This document shows positions 29,633 to 38,807 of a stretch of 64,000 nt of DNA, one piece after another. The translations under genes were made by a program, and so were the position numbers. Within the stretch, counting starts at the first letter, position 1. Each line of letters begins with the position of its first letter. A model generated the notes under the pieces. The model was not told where the DNA came from. It searched no databases and saw only the letters and a program-made list of their open reading frames with translations. The stretch is from Archangium gephyra. GTDB taxonomy: Bacteria > Myxococcota > Myxococcia > Myxococcales > Myxococcaceae. Location of the stretch: positions 61,854-125,853 of the forward strand of contig QFQP01000022.1 of assembly GCA_003243425.1 (NCBI GenBank), written 5' to 3'.

Positions 29633-30262
29633 TCATGCGACCGCGCGAACGAACACTTCCGCGCCGGTCACCGGGTTCCACCACGCACCGGTCTCGACGC
29701 GCGCCGAAGTGAAACCGACTTCGCTCAACATGCGGTACCACTGCGGCACCGAGAACACGCGCACCTCTTCGAGGCCGAACACGGCGTTCTCGATGAGGTC
29801 GATCGCCGCCCAGCCCAGAAGATGATCCTTCCGTGGGTCGACGAGGCCCAGCACGCCGCCGGGCTTCAGCACGCGCCGCATCTCGCGCAGCGCCGCCACG
29901 TGCCGTGGGTAGTGATGAAACGAATTGGTGCACACCACCGTGTCGAAGCTCGCGTCAGCGAAGGGCAGATGGCCCGCGTCACCGCGTAACAAGCGCCCGA
30001 CCAGCTGGGGCTCGCCTCGAGCCTTTCGCACCATGCCTTCGGAAGAGTCGAGGCCCACCGGCACGCCCCCGAGCGAGGCGATCAGCCGCGCGCCATCGCC
30101 AGGCCCGCAGCCGAGATCCAGCACCAGCGCTCCGCGTGAAATTCCCACCTGTTCGATGAGCTTTCGCTGCACGTGGCCCAGCAGCCTGGCCATCGGACCA
30201 GCGCGATAGAAATGCGCCCACACGTCGAAGAACCGCCCATGCTTGTGCAGCTCGTTCGTCAT
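29633..30262 (-). CDS. SAM-dependent class I methyltransferase
   Basis: 209 residues. The SAM-binding motif I is VLDLGCGPGDGARLIA (about 47-62), motif II GLDSSEGMVRKA, then GDAGHLPFADASFDTVVCTNSFHHY and LKPGGVLGLVDP, the UbiE/COQ5-like (Methyltransf_11) order. The N-terminus (FFDVWAHFYRAGPMARLLG) resembles the start of UbiE-type enzymes that methylate quinones or small lipids. The substrate is unknown. The gene converges on the toxin gene and its start faces the SPFH gene, with 115 bases between. Confidence 0.9.
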   Translation of the reverse strand: MTNELHKHGRFFDVWAHFYRAGPMARLLGHVQRKLIEQVGISRGALVLDLGCGPGDGARLIASLGGVPVGLDSSEGMVRKARGEPQLVGRLLRGDAGHLPFADASFDTVVCTNSFHHYPRHVAALREMRRVLKPGGVLGLVDPRKDHLLGWAAIDLIENAVFGLEEVRVFSVPQWYRMLSEVGFTSARVETGAWWNPVTGAEVFVRAVA

Positions 30263-30377
30263 CGGGAATCCGACCGTGGATCAAGGGGTTGGCTTCTGCA
30301 ATCGTGCGCCGCGCTCATCGTTAGAAGAGTCGGTGCGAATTTCATCGCAGTCCACCTCACTGGGAGAACCGGAACAC

Positions 30378-31445
30378 ATGGGAATCTTCGACTCGCTGAA
30401 GTCTGAAGCGCAGCGCAACTTCATCGCCCGCGCGGACGAGGCCAAGAACCAGATCGTCTACAAGTACCCCGAGCGGAACATCCGCCTCCTGACGCAGCTC
30501 ACGGTGCAGGCCGACGAGGTCGCGCTCTTCGTGAAGGACGGCCAGCTGGTCGGCAAGCTGGGGCCCGGTCGGCACAACCTCGACACCAACAACATTCCGT
30601 TCCTCTCGTCGCTCCTCGAGAAGTTCACCGGCGGCAACCTCTTCGTCGCCGAGGTCTACTTCGTCAGCACGCGCGAGCACCCGCAGGTGAAGTTCGGCGG
30701 GCCCATCGGCGACGTGCGCGACCCTGAAACGGGCCTCGGCATCGGCACCATGGTGTACGGCGACTTCTCGCTGCAGGTGACCAACCCCGAGCAGCTGGTG
30801 GTCGGCATGGTCGGCTTGCGCAAGGCCGACAACGAAGAGTTCATCGGCTGGTTCAAGAGCCAGGTGCTCAAGATCACGCGCGACCGCATCGCCGAGCTGT
30901 GCGTGAAGAAGAAGTGGCCGCTGCTCGACGTGACGTCGGGCGCGTACACCGAAGAGATCGAGACCGAGGTCATCGCCGGTCTCGCGCCGCACACCTCGAG
31001 CTACGGCGTCAGCATCGTCCGCTTCGGCAACTTCACGGTCAGCATCAAGCCGGAAGACGAAGCGACGTTGAAGAAGCTCTCGAAGGACGTGGCCTACTCG
31101 CGCCTGGCCGGCGGCTTCCAGCAGTACGCGCAGGGGCAGGCGATGCTCGGCGCCGCGGAAGGCATGGCCAAGGGTGGCGGTGAAGGCTCGGGCTCGGGCA
31201 ACGCCATGGGCGGCATGGGCATGGGCATGGGCTTCGGCATGGCCCAGATGTTCATGAACCAGAATCAGCAGCAGCAACACCAGCAGCAGAACCAGCAGGC
31301 GCAGGCCAACGCGGCGCAGCAGAACTCGGGCGGCGGCCGTTCGGTGATGGACCGCCTCAAGGAGCTGTCGGAGTTGAAGAACGCGGGCCTCATCAGCGAG
31401 GACGAGTTCAACGGCAAGAAGGCCGACCTGATGAAGCAGCTCTGA
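30378..31445 (+). CDS. SPFH-domain protein with C-terminal SHOCT domain
   Basis: 355 residues from the ATG at 30378 (GGAG-type site 11 bases upstream; the family N-terminus MGIFDSLKSEAQRNFIARADE starts here). Residues 25-280 form an SPFH/prohibitin-like domain of the YdjI or 'virion core protein' subfamily (YKYPERNIRLLTQLTVQADE, FVAEVYFVSTREHPQVKFGGPIGD). A low-complexity linker rich in G, M and Q (about 285-325) precedes a SHOCT module at the end (RLKELSELKNAGLISEDEFNGKK). There is no membrane helix. SPFH proteins form ring- or cage-like assemblies on membranes; the SHOCT may mediate oligomerisation. Specific role unknown. The gene stands alone. Confidence 0.88.
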   Translation: MGIFDSLKSEAQRNFIARADEAKNQIVYKYPERNIRLLTQLTVQADEVALFVKDGQLVGKLGPGRHNLDTNNIPFLSSLLEKFTGGNLFVAEVYFVSTREHPQVKFGGPIGDVRDPETGLGIGTMVYGDFSLQVTNPEQLVVGMVGLRKADNEEFIGWFKSQVLKITRDRIAELCVKKKWPLLDVTSGAYTEEIETEVIAGLAPHTSSYGVSIVRFGNFTVSIKPEDEATLKKLSKDVAYSRLAGGFQQYAQGQAMLGAAEGMAKGGGEGSGSGNAMGGMGMGMGFGMAQMFMNQNQQQQHQQQNQQAQANAAQQNSGGGRSVMDRLKELSELKNAGLISEDEFNGKKADLMKQL

Positions 31446-31449
31446 TTCT

Positions 31450-32880
31450 TCAGGGCTGCGCCGTACCCGCCGCGCGCTCCGCCAGTGGCTGCTTCCACCA
31501 GCCATTGGCGAGGGTCGCGCGGCGTTTTTCTGCCTTCAGCATGGCGTCGAGCTGCGAAGCGGTGCGCCACGCGTCGCCCAGCTCCAGTCGGAAGCGCGCG
31601 GCCTCCTCGGGCGCGAGGGTGATGCCGAGCGCGCGCGTCATCAGCGCCACGTACTTCGCGCGGGCCACGGCCTCGTCGCTCTGCGGCTCGAGCTTCGACA
31701 GCAGCACCGCCGCGGAACGACGCGCCTGAAAGAGCCACAGCGCGCGCGCCGCGGCGATGGTCTCGCCGCGCAAGGTCACGCCGGCTTCGGTGAGCCACGC
31801 GTCGTCGCGGAAGAGCCCGGCGAAGAGCTCGGCCTGCTCGAGCGCGAACGATGGATCTTCCAGCCGCGCAGCCCCACGCAGCTGCAGCGCGACGCCGGCT
31901 TCAGAGACGAGCTGCTGTTGCTCACGAAGACCACTCACCGGCCTGCCACTCAGCCGCACGTCGGTGGGCGACGGCGCGACCGCCAGCGGCACGAAGTTCT
32001 TCCTGGGCGCGTCGCTGAGGTCGACCTTGATGCCGTCGAGGCCCGCGAGCGTGTCGAGCCGCGTCTGCAACTTGTCCTTCGAGAACTCGGCGTCGACGTT
32101 GGTCGGTACGCGGAGCAGGCGGGGCAGGTCGGCGCGCGTGAGTGAGGCGACCGGCAGCTTCACGTCTGCGTCTGACAACCGCTGCAACGTGGTCTTCCAC
32201 TCTTCGTCGGTGTCGGCGAGCAGCGCTTCGGCCCGGGTCTTCAGCGTGCCCGGCGTGAGCCCGCGTGAACGCACCTCGAAGTCGGTCGGCAGCCCGAGCT
32301 GCTGTGTGACCTCGGCCGTGCGCGCTTCGAGCTTGAGGAGCACCGGGTCGAGCTTCTGCGCGGCGAGGGTCGAAGCCGTCCACAGGGCACGCCGCTTCAC
32401 GGCGCTGCGCTCGTTCGCCAGCAGGCGCGGCAGGTCGCGCCACGCGTGCTCGCGAGCGTCGACGGTGAAGGTCAACGTCGCTTCCAGGGCCGCGACGTCG
32501 GCGCGCTCGGTCGCCACGCCTCGCGCCAGGAGCTCGCCGGCGACCCAGCGCTCGAGGTCGTCGACACGCTTCGGTTGAACGGCCTGCAGCTCGCGCGCTC
32601 GACGGAGCGTCTTCAACGTCTCCGGGCTCAACAACGCGTCGTGACCTTCGCGTGGCTTGCTCAGCTCCAGCGGCGCGCCGGTGGTCCAGTGACTCCACAG
32701 CGTTTCGTCGATGCCGCTGAGCACCACGCGCGCCTCGGTCTCGAGCGCCGTGATCTTCTCTGCCAGCACCTGCGGCTCACGCACGCCAGCGTCGGCGGGC
32801 GCTGACGAAGCGGTCGACGTGGTGACACAGGCGCTCGTCGTCAGCACCAGAACTCCGAGCGCAATTCGCTGCGAAAACAT
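31450..32880 (-). CDS. Lipoprotein resembling an M3-type metallopeptidase without the zinc motif
   Basis: 476 residues from the ATG at 32880. Signal peptide and lipobox MFSQRIALGVLVLTTSAC give a lipid-anchored protein. The body resembles the helical M3/M2 oligopeptidase fold: RRALWTASTLAAQKLDPVLL, KLDP and AEVTQQLGLPTDF before the active site, then a segment matching 'P-x-D-V-R-L' (SPTDVRLSGRPVSG) followed by QQLVSEAGVALQL where the family has HExGH. Thus the HExxH zinc-binding site is replaced by SEAGV (about residue 325). The C-terminus (AWLTEAGV, ARRSAAVLLSKLE, WRTASQLDAML) continues the family pattern. It should be catalytically inactive and may act as a binding protein. Homology is inferred from pattern, not search. 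Confidence 0.7.
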   Translation of the reverse strand: MFSQRIALGVLVLTTSACVTTSTASSAPADAGVREPQVLAEKITALETEARVVLSGIDETLWSHWTTGAPLELSKPREGHDALLSPETLKTLRRARELQAVQPKRVDDLERWVAGELLARGVATERADVAALEATLTFTVDAREHAWRDLPRLLANERSAVKRRALWTASTLAAQKLDPVLLKLEARTAEVTQQLGLPTDFEVRSRGLTPGTLKTRAEALLADTDEEWKTTLQRLSDADVKLPVASLTRADLPRLLRVPTNVDAEFSKDKLQTRLDTLAGLDGIKVDLSDAPRKNFVPLAVAPSPTDVRLSGRPVSGLREQQQLVSEAGVALQLRGAARLEDPSFALEQAELFAGLFRDDAWLTEAGVTLRGETIAAARALWLFQARRSAAVLLSKLEPQSDEAVARAKYVALMTRALGITLAPEEAARFRLELGDAWRTASQLDAMLKAEKRRATLANGWWKQPLAERAAGTAQP

Positions 32881-32902
32881 GCGCGCGACTGTAAGCAGCG
32901 GC

Positions 32903-33351
32903 ATGCCCCGGTGGTACTTCGAAGACTTCACGCCCGGCCTCCAGCTCGAGGGCACGGGCTCCACGGTGACTGAGAAGGACATCGTCGCTTTCGCAACGCA
33001 GTACGACCCGCAGTACTTCCATGTCGACGCCGAGGCCGCGAAGGACTCCTTGTTCGGCGCGCTGTGCGCGAGCGGCTGGCACACCGCGGCGATGTGCATG
33101 CGAATGATGTGCGACGCGTACCTGCTCGACTCGGCGAGCCTCGGGAGCCCCGGCATCGATCAACTGCGCTGGGTCAAGCCGGTGTTCGTGAACGACACGC
33201 TGCACTTCAAGATGACGGTCGAGCAGCAGAAGCCCTCGCAGAGCAAACCGCACATGGGCTCGGTGCTCGCGAAGTGGGAAGTCTTCAACCAGAAGAACGA
33301 GCTCGTCATGCACATGACCGGCTGGTCCATGTTCCGCAAACGGAACCCCTG

Positions 33352-33352
<1 letters not shown>
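32903..33352 (+). CDS. MaoC-family (R)-specific enoyl-CoA hydratase/dehydratase
   Basis: 149 residues from the ATG at 32903; the family N-terminus (RWYFEDFTPGLQLE) begins there. Hot-dog fold with the hydratase motif YDPQYFHVDAEAAKDSLFG, where Asp and His are spaced D-x4-H as in PhaJ-type enzymes, followed by CASGWHTAAM. It would hydrate trans-2-enoyl-CoA or a similar thioester in fatty-acid metabolism. The stop overlaps the ATG of epmA (TGATG), an unusual partnership. The divergent gene on the other side is the lipoprotein. Confidence 0.9.
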
Positions 33353-34344
<992 letters not shown>

Positions 34345-34383
34345 TTCGGCCACACTCCGCGCCGAAACGGGGAGGAGCACGCT

Positions 34384-34932
34384 TTGAAGGTCAAAGGAAA
34401 CGGTTGGCTCGCGCGCTGCGAGGTCATGGAAAAGACCGTTGGGCCCGAGAAGTGGGCCGAGTTTTTGAAGGCCCGCGCGTCGAGGTTCGCCTTCCTCCAG
34501 ACGCCAGTGATGCCCATCTCGCGCATCGAAGTGCGTGAATTCCTCGCGCTGCACGACGAGCTGGTCGAGCACTTCTTCGGGGGCGACAAGCAGGCGTACT
34601 GGCGCTTCGGTGAACAGTCCGGCGAGTGGGCCCTGCAACACCAGTTGCGCGGGTTGTTCTCACCGGGCGAAGGGCGTCGGTTCCTTCAGTTCTCGCCGCA
34701 GATCTACAAGAACTACTTCGATGGCGGCGAGCTGCTGAACGAAGCCTCGGCCTCGCACATGGACCTCGTGATTCGCGGCGTCGAAATTCCGCACGTGTAC
34801 TTCGAGTATTCGATCATCGGCTTCGCCGCCGCTGGTCTGCGCATGCTCGAGGTGAACGCGACGCCCGAGTGCATCAAGGGGTTCTCTCGCGGTGACGACG
34901 AGGTTCGCTACCGCTTCGCGGTCTCCAGGTGA
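34384..34932 (+). CDS. DUF2378/TIGR02265-like myxobacterial protein
   Basis: 182 residues from the TTG at 34384, which has GGGGAGGAG 6 bases upstream; no ATG fits as well. The pattern VKGNGWLARCEVMEKTVGPEKW, MPISRIEVREFLALHDELVE and YWRFGEQSGEWAL resembles the DUF2378 (TIGR02265) family found almost only in myxobacteria, with a helical N-terminus and a mixed C-terminal half (HVYFEYSIIGFAAAGLRML). Function of the family is unknown; the fold has been likened to haem-NO-binding or V4R domains. It lies between epmA and an acyltransferase on the same strand with gaps of 39 and 18 bases, so likely one transcript. Confidence 0.65.
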   Translation: MKVKGNGWLARCEVMEKTVGPEKWAEFLKARASRFAFLQTPVMPISRIEVREFLALHDELVEHFFGGDKQAYWRFGEQSGEWALQHQLRGLFSPGEGRRFLQFSPQIYKNYFDGGELLNEASASHMDLVIRGVEIPHVYFEYSIIGFAAAGLRMLEVNATPECIKGFSRGDDEVRYRFAVSR

Positions 34933-34950
34933 CGAGCTAGCTTCCGGGCC

Positions 34951-35691
34951 GTGTTCAAGCCCAAGCAACTGATTCGCACTGCGTTCTCCGGTGCCGCGGC
35001 GGTCGGCATCACCGGTGCGCTTTCGCCCGTGGTCTCTGCGCTCTCGTTCGTCGACGAGCGCGCGCCGGACACTACGCTCTTCATCTGGGCCGATTCGATT
35101 CTCCGCGCGGCCGGCGTTCGCACCGTCGCGCACGGCCTCGAGAACCTGCCCGAAGGCAACTTCGTGCTGTGCGTGAACCACCAGTCGCACTTCGACGCGC
35201 TGGTGCTGTTCCGTCACGTGCGGCGTCACATGCGCTACGTCGCCAAGGCGCAGCTGCGGAAATGGCCGGTGTTCGGTTACGCGCTCGAGCGCGCCGGCAA
35301 CATCTTCGTCGACCGCACCGGTGGCGATGGTGACAAGCAGAAGCTCAACGACGCCGCGCGCGCGGTGCGTGAGCGCGTGAGCGTGGTCTTCTTCGCGGAG
35401 GGCACGCGGTCCGACGACGGCATCTTGCGGCCGTTCAAGAAGGGCGCCGCGGTGATGGCCATCGAAGCGCAGGTGCCGCTGATTCCCGCGGCCGTCGCCG
35501 GTACGCACCGCATTCTCGAGAAGGGAACCATGGCGATTCACTCGCGGCCGTCGGCGCTCATCATCGGCAAGCCCATCGAGACCGTCGGCATGGGCCCCAA
35601 CGATCGCGAAGCGCTCACCGCGCGTGCGCAGGCCGAAGTCGCGCTGCTGCTCGAAGAGGGCAACCGCGTGGTCGCCGAGATGGAGCGATGA
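34951..35691 (+). CDS. 1-acyl-glycerol-3-phosphate acyltransferase (PlsC-type)
   Basis: 246 residues from the GTG at 34951. The four acyltransferase blocks are present: NHQSHFDAL (HX4D catalytic motif) at about 74, AKAQLRKWPVFG, FFAEGTRSDDGIL and VPLIPAAVAGTH. Such enzymes add the second acyl chain to make phosphatidic acid, on the inner face of the inner membrane. A hydrophobic stretch near the N-terminus (TAFSGAAAVGITGAL) would anchor it. The stop overlaps the ATG of the RNB nuclease gene (ATGA), so the two are coupled despite unrelated functions. Confidence 0.9.
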   Translation: MFKPKQLIRTAFSGAAAVGITGALSPVVSALSFVDERAPDTTLFIWADSILRAAGVRTVAHGLENLPEGNFVLCVNHQSHFDALVLFRHVRRHMRYVAKAQLRKWPVFGYALERAGNIFVDRTGGDGDKQKLNDAARAVRERVSVVFFAEGTRSDDGILRPFKKGAAVMAIEAQVPLIPAAVAGTHRILEKGTMAIHSRPSALIIGKPIETVGMGPNDREALTARAQAEVALLLEEGNRVVAEMER

Positions 35692-37262
35692 CGCCTCGGC
35701 AGGAGCTCGAGGCCATCACCGTGGCGCTGCAGCTCTCGGTGGAGTTCCCGCCGGAGGTGCTCGCAGAGACCGAAGCGTGGCTGCGTTCGCCGGGCATCGA
35801 TGACGCGGCGTTGCTCGACCGCACCGGGCTCCCGTTCGTCACCATCGACGGCGAACACTCGAAGGACCTCGATCAAGCGCTCTTCGTGCGGCGCGAAGGT
35901 GACGGCTACCTCGTCATCTACGCCATCGCCGATGCTTCGTATTACGTGCGGCCCGGTTCGGCGTTGTTCGCCGAGTCGATGAAGCGTGGCGCCAGCTACT
36001 ACTTCCCGGGCTTCTCGGTGCCGATGCTGCCGCGTGCGTTGTCGGAAGGGCTCATCTCGCTCAACCCCGACGAGCCGCGACGCGCGTTGCTGTTCCGCCA
36101 TTCGTTGGATTCGAAGGGCGCGATCATCGACACGAAGCTCGAGCGCGCACGGGTACGGAGCCGCGCCAGGTTGTCGTGGCGTCAGGTGCAGACGCTCATC
36201 GATTCGCCGTCGACCAGCCCGCTGCACGGCACCGAGTTCGAAGCGAGTCTGTTTCTCTTGCGCGACGTCGGCAGGCTTCGCATGGCGCTCGCCGCTGAAC
36301 GCGGGCTGGTGCGCTATCGCCGCGAAGAGGTGTCCATCGAGCTCGACGGGGAAGGCCTCACGTTCCAGGTGATGGAGCAGGTGCGTGACGAGGTGGAGCT
36401 GTGGAACGAGCAGCTCTCGCTGATGTGCAACGCGGAAGGTGGGCGGTTGCTCCGTGAGCACGAACACGACGCCGTACAGCCCATCTACCGCGTGCAGCCG
36501 GGCCCTGAACCGGAGCGACTGGCGCAGCTGGCGAAGCTCACCGAGTTCATGGCCAGCCGGTGGAAGCTGCCGGCCACGCCGTGGGTCTGGAATCAGCAGA
36601 CCACGTCGCTCGCCGACTATCTCGCCGGGCTCCCGCGCGCGACGCCGGGCTCACAGGAGGATCGCCTCGTCGCCGCGCTCACACGTCAGTCGGTGATGGT
36701 GAACCTGCGGTCGGAATATTCGACCGAGCCCGGCGCACACACCGGCGTGGGCGCCGAGCCGTACGCACGCTTCTCGGCGCCGATGCGCGAAATGGTCGGC
36801 GTGTTCCTCCACAAAGAGGCGATGGAGTTCATCACCTGCGTGTACCCGTCGGTCGAAGACGACGAAGCGCTGCGCGCCGAAGTGGTGAAGGTGGCGAACC
36901 GTTCGCGTGAAACGCAGCGGCGCGTGCAGGACCTGTCGAACGAGGTCGTGCTGCGTCGCCTGTTCACGCCCGAGCTCAAGAAGCCGCGAGAGCAGCGCAC
37001 GCGCTTCACGGGCACCATCATGGGGCTGACGTCGAACAAGGTTCACGTGCGCCTCGATTCTCCGCCGCTCGACATGAAGCTCTACCTGTACGACCTCGCG
37101 CCGTTCTTCGACGGTGCGTGGCTCGAGCCCGCAGAAGAAGGCGTGATTCTCCGCGCCAGGGGCAAGACGGAGGCGGTGCTCACCCTGGGGCAGCGCATCA
37201 CGCTCGTGCTGCACAACTTCACCGAGAAGACGCGGCGTTGGGTGTTCGCGCCGGTGAAGTGA
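35688..37262 (+). CDS. RNB-domain exoribonuclease (RNase II/R-like), reduced
   Basis: 524 residues. An RNB catalytic domain (about 40-370) has FVTIDGEHSKDLDQALF, matching RNase II Asp201, Asp207 and Asp209; the fourth Asp (210) is Gln here. Further RNB signatures are AIADASYYVRPGSALFAE, YFPGFSVPMLPRALSEGLISL, YRVQPGPEPERL and the FSAPMREMVG region. A C-terminal OB/S1-like domain follows (about 435-524, FTGTIMGLTSNKVHVRL). The N-terminal cold-shock domains of RNase II/R are missing, so the protein is shorter than usual (644-813 residues). It would degrade RNA 3' to 5' if active. It is coupled to plsC and is the last gene of this run. Confidence 0.88.
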   Translation: MTPRQELEAITVALQLSVEFPPEVLAETEAWLRSPGIDDAALLDRTGLPFVTIDGEHSKDLDQALFVRREGDGYLVIYAIADASYYVRPGSALFAESMKRGASYYFPGFSVPMLPRALSEGLISLNPDEPRRALLFRHSLDSKGAIIDTKLERARVRSRARLSWRQVQTLIDSPSTSPLHGTEFEASLFLLRDVGRLRMALAAERGLVRYRREEVSIELDGEGLTFQVMEQVRDEVELWNEQLSLMCNAEGGRLLREHEHDAVQPIYRVQPGPEPERLAQLAKLTEFMASRWKLPATPWVWNQQTTSLADYLAGLPRATPGSQEDRLVAALTRQSVMVNLRSEYSTEPGAHTGVGAEPYARFSAPMREMVGVFLHKEAMEFITCVYPSVEDDEALRAEVVKVANRSRETQRRVQDLSNEVVLRRLFTPELKKPREQRTRFTGTIMGLTSNKVHVRLDSPPLDMKLYLYDLAPFFDGAWLEPAEEGVILRARGKTEAVLTLGQRITLVLHNFTEKTRRWVFAPVK

Positions 37263-37294
37263 AGGGAGTTCGCGATATCGGCGACGAACCGGCC

Positions 37295-38093
37295 ATGCGC
37301 ACCGTCGTGCTCGCCGGTCTCGTGCTGCGTTCTTGCGGTCGTCTCGACGGCAGCGGCGCGACGAACGAAGTGCGCGACGTGTCGGGCAGCTGCCGGCTCG
37401 AACGACCGCGATGCCCTGAAGCTCAACGTGAACGTCGGCGGTGCGGTTCGCGAGAAGACCCACAGCGGCTACCGCGGAACGGTCAACCGGTGCCGTTGGA
37501 CCGCACGGCGTTCTGTGGCCGGCCGGCGTGCGATGCCCGAGTGAAGCGTGCTGGCCGCGCGTGGCGATTCCCCAGCCGAACCTCGCCGAGCGCTCGCTCG
37601 ACCTGCAGCAGCTGACGGTGGTGAACGACACGTTTCGTTCGCTCGATGCCGGCGTTCGTGCGGCTTCGTTGTCGAGGCTCGTCGATCACGCGCAGCAAGA
37701 CCGGTTTCTGCTCGGGCTCGGGGCCGAGGGTGGTGCGAATCAGAACTGCGCGGCGCTCGCCGGAGGCCGTTTCTCGCGGGCGGAGCGCCGTACACACTCG
37801 ACGCGGGTATCGCCGACGGTGGAGTCGACTGCGCGCAGGTCGCGGTGACCGGGCTCGTGATTCTCGCGAACGCGGCCCTGAATGGAATCGTCGACGGCAA
37901 GGTCCTGCTCGGTTGGCACGGCGGTGACGCGTTCGGGCCGGTGCTCGTCGGCGCCACGCTCACGATGGAGACGACCTTCACCGGCACGCGCGTCGGCAGC
38001 TACGACCCGCCGCCGTTCACTCCGGCCCCGGTCGTGTTGCCGGCTGACGCTGGTTTCGCCGACGCAGGCACATGGCCCGTTGCGCGCTCGTGT
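37295..38093 (+). pseudogene. Decayed lipoprotein-like gene with at least four frameshifts
   Basis: Protein-like segments follow one another but change frame. A start with lipobox-like sequence (ATG at 37295, MRTVVLAGLVLRSCGR) is in one frame; a segment around 37401 (DALKLNVNVGG, HSGYRGTVN) is in the next; PLDRTAFCGRPACDARV at 37493 returns to the first; AIPQPNLAERSLDLQQLTVV and SLSRLVDHAQQDRFLLGLG from about 37570 use a third; and APYTLDAGIADGGVDCAQ to the end near 38090 uses the second again. No single frame carries the whole. The intact form was probably a secreted lipoprotein of about 265 residues; function unknown. Neighbouring genes are intact, which favours real decay over poor sequence. 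Boundaries are approximate. Confidence 0.65.
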
Positions 38094-38099
38094 GACGTG

Positions 38100-38807
38100 T
38101 CAGCGGAAGCCGAAGCGCTGCATGGTCGCGCGTGACGGTTCTGCCTCGAGAAATTGAACGAAGCGCCGCGCGAATTCTGCGTTCGCGCCGCGTGTGCACA
38201 CCACGAGCGACTGCTCGATGGGCGCGTGGAGGCCTTCGTCGACCAGCGTCACACCGCCATCGCGCTCGATGACGTTCGACCACGCGACGAACGCGACGGC
38301 TGCGTTGCCGGTATCTGCGAGCTGAACGGCCTGACGCACGTTCTCCGTGAAGACGACGTGCGGCTTCAGCGCGTCCCACGTGCCCAGCCTGATGAGCGCC
38401 TGCTGCGCGGCTTTCCCGTACGGCGCGTGCTCGGGGTTGGCGATGGCGATGCGGCGAACGCTGGCGAGTGAATCGATCGGCACGCTGCCCAGCAGCGCAA
38501 GCCGACCGCGTGCGTAGACTTTCACCGAGCTCGCGTCACACGCACCGGCCTTCACCGCGTTCTCGACGTACTGCGCGTTCGCCGACGCGAAGAGATCGAA
38601 CGGTGCGCCTTCTGCGATCTGTTTGGCGAGCAGCCCCGAGGAACCGAAGGTGAGCGACACCTTCACGCCCGCTTCTTTCTCGAACGTTGGAGCCAGCGCG
38701 GTGAACGCCTCGGTGAGGTCCGACGCGGCGGCGATTCGAAGCGGTGCGGTCGCTTCTTTCTTGCAGCTGGCGATCAGCATGAACGCGACGAACACGAAGT
38801 GCTTCAT
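38100..38807 (-). CDS. modA: ModA-like molybdate-binding lipoprotein
   Basis: 235 residues from the ATG at 38807, which overlaps the stop of the acyltransferase gene (ATGA). Lipobox in MKHFVFVAFMLIASCKKE. The mature part is a type 2 periplasmic binding protein of the ModA family: LRIAAASDLTEAFTALAP, FGSSGLLAKQIAEGAPFDLFASA, IAIANPEHAPYGKAA and NAAVAFVAWSNV. It would bind molybdate or tungstate outside the cell membrane. The permease and ATPase genes (modB, modC) are not next to it, so it must pair with distant partners or have another role. Last gene of the - strand operon. Confidence 0.88.
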   Translation of the reverse strand: MKHFVFVAFMLIASCKKEATAPLRIAAASDLTEAFTALAPTFEKEAGVKVSLTFGSSGLLAKQIAEGAPFDLFASANAQYVENAVKAGACDASSVKVYARGRLALLGSVPIDSLASVRRIAIANPEHAPYGKAAQQALIRLGTWDALKPHVVFTENVRQAVQLADTGNAAVAFVAWSNVIERDGGVTLVDEGLHAPIEQSLVVCTRGANAEFARRFVQFLEAEPSRATMQRFGFR

